Source: DASPTB01 sp035623615 (GTDB taxonomy: Bacteria; Actinomycetota; UBA4738). Taken from it: a stretch of 16,832 bases of DNA. The DNA is taken from the NCBI GenBank assembly GCA_035623615.1, contig DASPTB010000167.1, positions 1 to 16,832 of the forward strand, given 5' to 3'. The notes beneath the pieces are model-generated. The model ran no database searches. It had not been told where the DNA came from and was given only the letters and a program-made list of their open reading frames with translations. The position numbers were made by a program, and so were the translations under genes. Below are positions 13,139 through 16,832 of the stretch, in pieces; positions within the stretch are counted from its first letter, which is position 1; each line of letters starts with the position of its first letter.

Positions 13139-14584
13139 GTGCCACCGTTTCCCCGACCGCCCCGTCTCCTCGCCTCGCTCGGACTGGCGGTCTCGCTCAC
13201 GGCCCTCGCGGCAGGCGCGGCGCAGGCTGCCGCGTACCCGGTCCTCACCTACGGCTACGGCAACCATCGGGGCGGCTACGACGCGAACGAGACGACCCTT
13301 GGACCCGCGAACGCGCCGTCCCTGCACAAGGTGTGGAGCGCGCCGCTCGGCGGGGTGACGATCTCCCAGCCGATGGTCGTCCCGGGCGTGCGCGAGGGAT
13401 CGAGAGTCGACACGCTCGTCATCACCGGCAGCGAGAACGGCACGCTCTACGCGTTCCGGGCGCTCACCGGGGCCGTCGTTTGGAAGCGGTTCCTCGGAAA
13501 GCAGGACACGGGTTGCAGCGACCTGCCGAACGGCGAGTACGGCGTGAGCGGCACCGTGGATGTCGACTCGAGCGCCGGCCGCGTCTACGTCGCCGGGAAC
13601 AACGGCAAGCTCTATTCGCTCGCCCTCGCCACCGGAAAGACGGTGAAGGGCTGGCCGCAGGTCGTCACCACGCATCCGGGCCTCGAGCACGTCTACAGCG
13701 CCCTGACCCGGGTGGGCAACGATTTGTACGTCGAGACCGCGAGCTACTGCGACGTGGCTCCCTACCACGGCCGGATCGAGGAGTTCTCGATCTCGGCCCA
13801 CACCCGGATCCACACGTGGTACGTCGACGGGACGCACGGCCCGAGCGGCGGAGGCATCTGGGGCCAGGGCGGCGTGTCGGTCGACTCTTCCGGCAACGTG
13901 TACACCGCGACGGGCAACGCCCTCGCCAGCCCGGAAGACCTCGCGAGTGCCGACGCGGTCGTGCGCCTGTCGTCCTCCCTCGTCAGGGAAGCCATCGACA
14001 AGCCGCCGCTCACCGGCGGCGACGTCGACTTCGGCGCCTCGCCGCTGCTGTTCCAGCCGCCCGGCTGCCCGCTCGAGGTCGCCGTCGAGAACAAGACGGG
14101 CGTCCTGCTCGTCTACCACGCCGACAGCATCGGCACCGTCGCGCCTCAGCGGCTGCAGGTCGGCGACGTGAACGACTGGCAGTTCAACTCCATCCCCGCG
14201 TACGACCCGAAGACGAACCTGGTGTACGTCACCAGCTCGTCCGACTCGAGCGACGTCGACGGGCACGGCGACCCGTTGTACACGCAGGGTCTGACCGCGT
14301 TCGGGATCCAGGGCGACTGCGGGCTGAACCCGACACCGGTCTGGTCGGCCCCGGCCAACCTCGGCTACGAGATCTCAGTGAGTCCGCCGACGGTCGCGAA
14401 CGGCGTCGTCTACTACGGCGACGGCGGCGGGGACCAGGAGCTCGCGTTCAACGCGGCCACCGGGGCCCCCCTGTGGAACAGCGCGTCCACGATCGGCGAT
14501 TACATCTTCGCGGCGCCGACGGTCGCGAACGGCGCCCTGTACGTCGGCTCGTGGGACGGGCACCTGTACAAGTTCGCGCCCTAG
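13139..14584 (+). CDS. Secreted PQQ-like beta-propeller protein
   Basis: The product (481 residues) has a Sec signal peptide: a short RPPR-containing n-region, a hydrophobic core LLASLGLAVSLTALAAG and a likely cut after AQA at residue 30. The mature part is built of beta-propeller blades of the PQQ-like type, e.g. DTLVITGSENGTLYAF (91-106), GRVYVAGNNGKLYSL (147-161), NLVYVTSSSD (360-369), NGVVYYGDGG (421-430) and NGALYVGSWDGHLYKF (464-479). Four cysteines (126, 204, 310, 394) could form two disulfides outside the cell. I see no signature of a quinoprotein dehydrogenase active site, so it is more likely a structural or binding propeller. The start is uncertain: GTG 13139 is used, TTG 13133 is equally in frame, and neither has a clear ribosome-binding site. 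It is convergent with the M50 protease gene. Confidence 0.82.
   Translation: MPPFPRPPRLLASLGLAVSLTALAAGAAQAAAYPVLTYGYGNHRGGYDANETTLGPANAPSLHKVWSAPLGGVTISQPMVVPGVREGSRVDTLVITGSENGTLYAFRALTGAVVWKRFLGKQDTGCSDLPNGEYGVSGTVDVDSSAGRVYVAGNNGKLYSLALATGKTVKGWPQVVTTHPGLEHVYSALTRVGNDLYVETASYCDVAPYHGRIEEFSISAHTRIHTWYVDGTHGPSGGGIWGQGGVSVDSSGNVYTATGNALASPEDLASADAVVRLSSSLVREAIDKPPLTGGDVDFGASPLLFQPPGCPLEVAVENKTGVLLVYHADSIGTVAPQRLQVGDVNDWQFNSIPAYDPKTNLVYVTSSSDSSDVDGHGDPLYTQGLTAFGIQGDCGLNPTPVWSAPANLGYEISVSPPTVANGVVYYGDGGGDQELAFNAATGAPLWNSASTIGDYIFAAPTVANGALYVGSWDGHLYKFAP
14386..14534 (+). repeat. 20-bp direct repeat in two propeller blades
   Basis: GCCGACGGTCGCGAACGGCG occurs at 14386-14405 and again, identical, at 14515-14534. 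The offset is 129 bp, exactly 43 codons, so the copies sit in frame at the same place of two neighbouring blades and encode PTVANG both times. This fits blade duplication within the gene rather than a mobile element. Confidence 0.8.
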
Positions 14585-14612
14585 AGCGAGCGCGAACCGA
14601 CCCCCCCTCACT

Positions 14613-15716
14613 TCACCGCTGCTCGCGCCCCGCGTTCGCCAGGAACCTGTTCACGTCGGCCGGCTCGATGATGCCGACGAGCTTCCCCCCGTCCATCACC
14701 AGCACGGCTGCGACGTCGCGCTGACCGAGCCGGTTCACGATCGAGGTCATCATCTCCGCCGAGCCGGCGACCGCGATCGCGCCGGGCGGCACGGTCGCCT
14801 CGCTGACCGGCCGGTCGGACGGGACGCCCCGCGCCGTCGTCAGCGAGACGAACCCGACGACCGTCCCGTCCCGCGTCACCGGGAACGCCTCGCCCTCGTG
14901 GCCGTCCAGGTATCGGGCGAGGGCGTCGCCCAGTGGCAGGTCGGCCGGGATCGCCGGCGGCGGCGGGCTCATCACCTGCGCCGCCGTCGCCGACTTGAGC
15001 GCGCGCTGGCGTCGCGCGTCCTGAACGGTCCGCGCGGCGCCGGCGAACAGCATGAACCCGATCAGCCCGAGCCAGAGCGAGCTCAGATCCTGGTCGACGC
15101 CGATCCGGTAGGCGGTGAACGCGATCATCAGCCCGCTGATCACCTGGCCGGTCCGCGCGGCGACGAGCGTCGCGCCGGCCTCGTCGCCCGTGACTTGCCA
15201 CACGGCCGAGCGCAGAAGCCTCCCGCCGTCCAGGGGGAAGCTCGGGAGCACGTTGAAGATCGCCAGGAAGATGTTCAGCCGCCCGAGGTAGTCGAAGATC
15301 AAGGCCAGCGCGTCGGGCAGGTGCAGCGTCGCGTGGCCGACCAGGAACAGGCCGCCGATCGCCGCGCTCGTGAGAGGCCCGACCACCGTCGTGAGGAACT
15401 CGTCGGAGGGCCGCCGCCCCTCCGTCGACATGTACGTCGCGCCGCCGAGCATGTACAGCACGATGCCGAGGACGGGGATTCCCAGGAGCCGCGACATGCC
15501 CGCGTGCGCCAGCTCGTGCCCGAGGATCGACAGGAAGAAGAGGAACGCCGACAGCGCCGCCAGGGCGACGATCTGCAGGCTGGTGAGTCGCGGGTAGCGG
15601 AACGGGTCGGCGAAGGTCGTCCAAAGACTGCTCGTGATGAGCAGAGCGATCAGTAGGAACGACGGGTCGACGCGAACGTCGATGCCTCCGATCCGGGCGA
15701 TGCGCCAGCCGCTCAC
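14613..15716 (-). CDS. M50 site-2-type intramembrane metalloprotease with two C-terminal CBS domains
   Basis: This 367-residue multi-pass membrane protease belongs to the M50 group with CBS domains (SpoIVFB/Rv2625c-like). The zinc motif HELAH is at 67-71, within a hydrophobic helix; the second conserved motif NVLPSFPLDGGRLLRS is at 155-170. Further membrane segments lie near 20-32, 47-66, 80-92, 115-130, 140-155, 190-203 and 213-227. Two CBS domains follow (about 243-298 and 302-362), ending VGFVSLTTARG and VGIIEPADVNRF; such domains usually bind adenine nucleotides and tune activity. GTG 15716 overlaps the stop of the upstream iron-sulfur gene as GTGA, which argues for operon expression. A TACGCT box (15728-15723, minus strand) 6 nt before the GTG could also give a separate leaderless transcript. 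The substrate is unknown. Confidence 0.9.
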   Translation of the reverse strand: MSGWRIARIGGIDVRVDPSFLLIALLITSSLWTTFADPFRYPRLTSLQIVALAALSAFLFFLSILGHELAHAGMSRLLGIPVLGIVLYMLGGATYMSTEGRRPSDEFLTTVVGPLTSAAIGGLFLVGHATLHLPDALALIFDYLGRLNIFLAIFNVLPSFPLDGGRLLRSAVWQVTGDEAGATLVAARTGQVISGLMIAFTAYRIGVDQDLSSLWLGLIGFMLFAGAARTVQDARRQRALKSATAAQVMSPPPPAIPADLPLGDALARYLDGHEGEAFPVTRDGTVVGFVSLTTARGVPSDRPVSEATVPPGAIAVAGSAEMMTSIVNRLGQRDVAAVLVMDGGKLVGIIEPADVNRFLANAGREQR

Positions 15717-16690
15717 TCTGCGAGCGTACCGCGCTCCCGGCCCGCGTCCGTGGCTCCCCCGCGGTTCTGAACGAACTGCCAGCCGAACCGCCCCTTGATG
15801 CACAGGTGACCGTTCGTGACCTCGTGGTCCATCGGCGAGGTGACCTTGACGATGTCGCCGTCCTGGACGTGCAGCTCGAGGTTGCACCCGACGCCGCAGT
15901 ACGGGCAGATCGTCTGGGTGACCGTCTGGTCGTCCTCGTTCCACGTCCCCGCCTCGCGCATGTCGTGCTCGGACTTGAACATGAGCGCGCCGGTGGGGCA
16001 GACGCCGATGCAGTTGCCGCAGTAGACGCAGGCCGAGTCGGGGAGCGGTGTGGCGAACTCGGTCGAGATCCGGGCGTCGAAGCCGCGGCCGGCGACCGCG
16101 ATCGCGAACGTGTTCTGCGCGTCGACGCCGCACGCCTCGACGCACTTGTAGCAGAGGATGCACCGCGAGTAGTCGCGAACGTACAGGTCGTTGTCGACCT
16201 TCACGGGCTGCTCGACCGTCTCGGTGGTTGCGCCGTCGGGCTCGTGGTGGTGGCCGGCGCGGCGCCCGTCGCGCTCCCCGGCCTCGTCGGGCTCCGAGCG
16301 AGGCCCGTACCGCCCGGGCTCGGCCGCGTACTCGGCGACCCAGCGCTTCACGTCGGGCGAGGTCAGCTCGAGGTCGACGGACGAGCCGAGGAACTCCAGC
16401 ACCATCCGGCGGCTGAGCTTGACCCGCTCGCTGTCGGTCTTGACGTTCATCCCGGCCTCGACCCTGCGCGAGCATGCGGGCACGAGGACGCGCGAGTTCT
16501 CCACCTCGACGACGCACACCCGGCAGACGTTCACCGGCGTCAGGTTCTCGAGGTAGCACAGCGTCGGCGTGTCGATTTCCCGCGCGCGGCAGGCCTCGAG
16601 GATCGTCGTGCCCTCCGGGACGCGCACGGTCTCGCCGTCGATCGTCAGTTCCACGATGCGCTTCGGGGGATCCATCATGACGCGGCTCAC
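15713..16690 (-). CDS. Formate dehydrogenase/NuoG-type iron-sulfur subunit lacking the molybdopterin catalytic domain
   Basis: The 325-residue protein equals the electron-transfer head of an NAD-linked formate dehydrogenase alpha subunit. Residues 10-90 are a NuoG-like [2Fe-2S] domain (Cys45, 56, 59, 73; spacing x10, x2, x13). The His-Cys [4Fe-4S] motif usually found next is absent; 94-165 is a linker with a HHH stretch. Residues 170-240 are a two-cluster ferredoxin domain (CILCYKCVEAC 177-187 and CVYCGNCIGVCP 221-232). Residues 258-303 are the [4Fe-4S] domain that begins molybdopterin oxidoreductases (Cys262, 265, 269, 297). The chain then stops 28 residues after that last cysteine, where the catalytic domain should start. 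GTG 16690 overlaps the NuoF-like stop as GTGA and has GGAGG six bases upstream. The 3' end overlaps the protease gene. It probably passes electrons between NAD(H) and a catalytic subunit encoded elsewhere. Confidence 0.85.
   Translation of the reverse strand: MSRVMMDPPKRIVELTIDGETVRVPEGTTILEACRAREIDTPTLCYLENLTPVNVCRVCVVEVENSRVLVPACSRRVEAGMNVKTDSERVKLSRRMVLEFLGSSVDLELTSPDVKRWVAEYAAEPGRYGPRSEPDEAGERDGRRAGHHHEPDGATTETVEQPVKVDNDLYVRDYSRCILCYKCVEACGVDAQNTFAIAVAGRGFDARISTEFATPLPDSACVYCGNCIGVCPTGALMFKSEHDMREAGTWNEDDQTVTQTICPYCGVGCNLELHVQDGDIVKVTSPMDHEVTNGHLCIKGRFGWQFVQNRGGATDAGRERGTLAE
15723..15728 (-). promoter_or_regulatory. Possible internal -10 box before the M50 protease gene
   Basis: TACGCT on the minus strand lies inside the last codons of the iron-sulfur gene, six bases before GTG 15716. 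The same hexamer precedes nuoD and the lyase gene. It may allow leaderless expression of the protease apart from the operon, but its position inside coding sequence lowers confidence. Confidence 0.3.
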
Positions 16691-16832
16691 GAGGAGCCTC
16701 CCGACGCGGCGCCGTCGAACACGCCGAGCCGCGCGATCGCCGACTGCACCGCGCTCGCCGCCGTTTGCCCGAGGCCGCAGATCGATGCGTCGCGCATCAC
16801 CTGGGCGATCTCGCCGAGGAGGGCGACCTCCT
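16687..16832 (-). CDS. NuoF/FdhB-like NADH-binding flavoprotein subunit, C-terminal end only
   Basis: The reverse strand is open from the window edge to a TGA at 16689-16687, giving the last 47 residues. They contain VMRDASICGLGQTAASAV, which matches the C-terminal SLCGLGQTAPNPV region of NuoF/HoxF/FdhB proteins and includes the last cysteine ligand of their [4Fe-4S] cluster. The full protein would bind FMN and NAD(H). It overlaps the next gene by GTGA, so the two subunits are probably made together as a diaphorase module. The rest lies outside the window, so the exact complex cannot be named. Confidence 0.8.
   Translation of the reverse strand, partial: EVALLGEIAQVMRDASICGLGQTAASAVQSAIARLGVFDGAASGGSS

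Noticed and set aside
15713..15715. The TGA ending the iron-sulfur protein as a possible selenocysteine codon, given selA nearby
   Set aside because: The frame after the TGA shows no molybdopterin-domain sequence, and the next gene starts at the overlapping GTG. It is a normal stop codon.

Overview
The window is high-GC, gene-dense bacterial chromosome, most likely from an actinomycete-type bacterium (Actinomycetota). Three things point there: an AdnA-AdnB pair of helicase-nucleases, promoters whose TANNNT -10 box sits 6-9 nt before the start codon (leaderless mRNAs), and a CRP-family regulator beside a metallo-beta-lactamase-fold hydrolase. The class cannot be decided from this sequence. No tRNA, rRNA, insertion sequence, CRISPR array or phage gene was seen, and no gene-free stretch exceeds about 170 bases.

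Left part (1-3279). The 5' part of selA (selenocysteine synthase) runs leftward off the edge. It is divergent from a solitary nuoD (complex I 49-kDa-type subunit), with overlapping promoters between them. nuoD converges on a MidA/NDUFAF7-type methyltransferase. In mitochondria NDUFAF7 methylates one arginine of the NuoD homologue NDUFS2, and that arginine is present in this NuoD. The same NuoD has Trp where the quinone-site Tyr is normally found.

Middle part (3354-6808). This holds a metallo-beta-lactamase-fold hydrolase with a winged-helix-like tail and a C-terminal zinc ribbon, a CRP/FNR-family regulator with a degenerate ligand cassette, an unrecognised 122-residue protein, and an aspartase/fumarase-family lyase. 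The convergent pairs overlap at their ends. One pair shares a CTAG palindrome as both stop codons.

Right part (6889-16832). adnA and adnB overlap by GTGA and encode the two subunits of a double-strand-break resection machine; a nested hairpin follows. A secreted beta-propeller protein comes next. On the opposite strand lies an overlapping cluster: the end of a NuoF-like flavoprotein subunit, a 325-residue iron-sulfur protein equal to the electron-transfer head of an NAD-linked formate dehydrogenase but lacking the molybdopterin catalytic domain, and an M50 site-2-type protease with two CBS domains.

The strongest leads are the nuoD-methyltransferase pair, the Tyr-to-Trp change in NuoD, and the head-only formate-dehydrogenase subunit coupled to an intramembrane protease. 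A full selenoprotein is not visible, but selA and a formate-dehydrogenase-type module in one window fit selenocysteine use.
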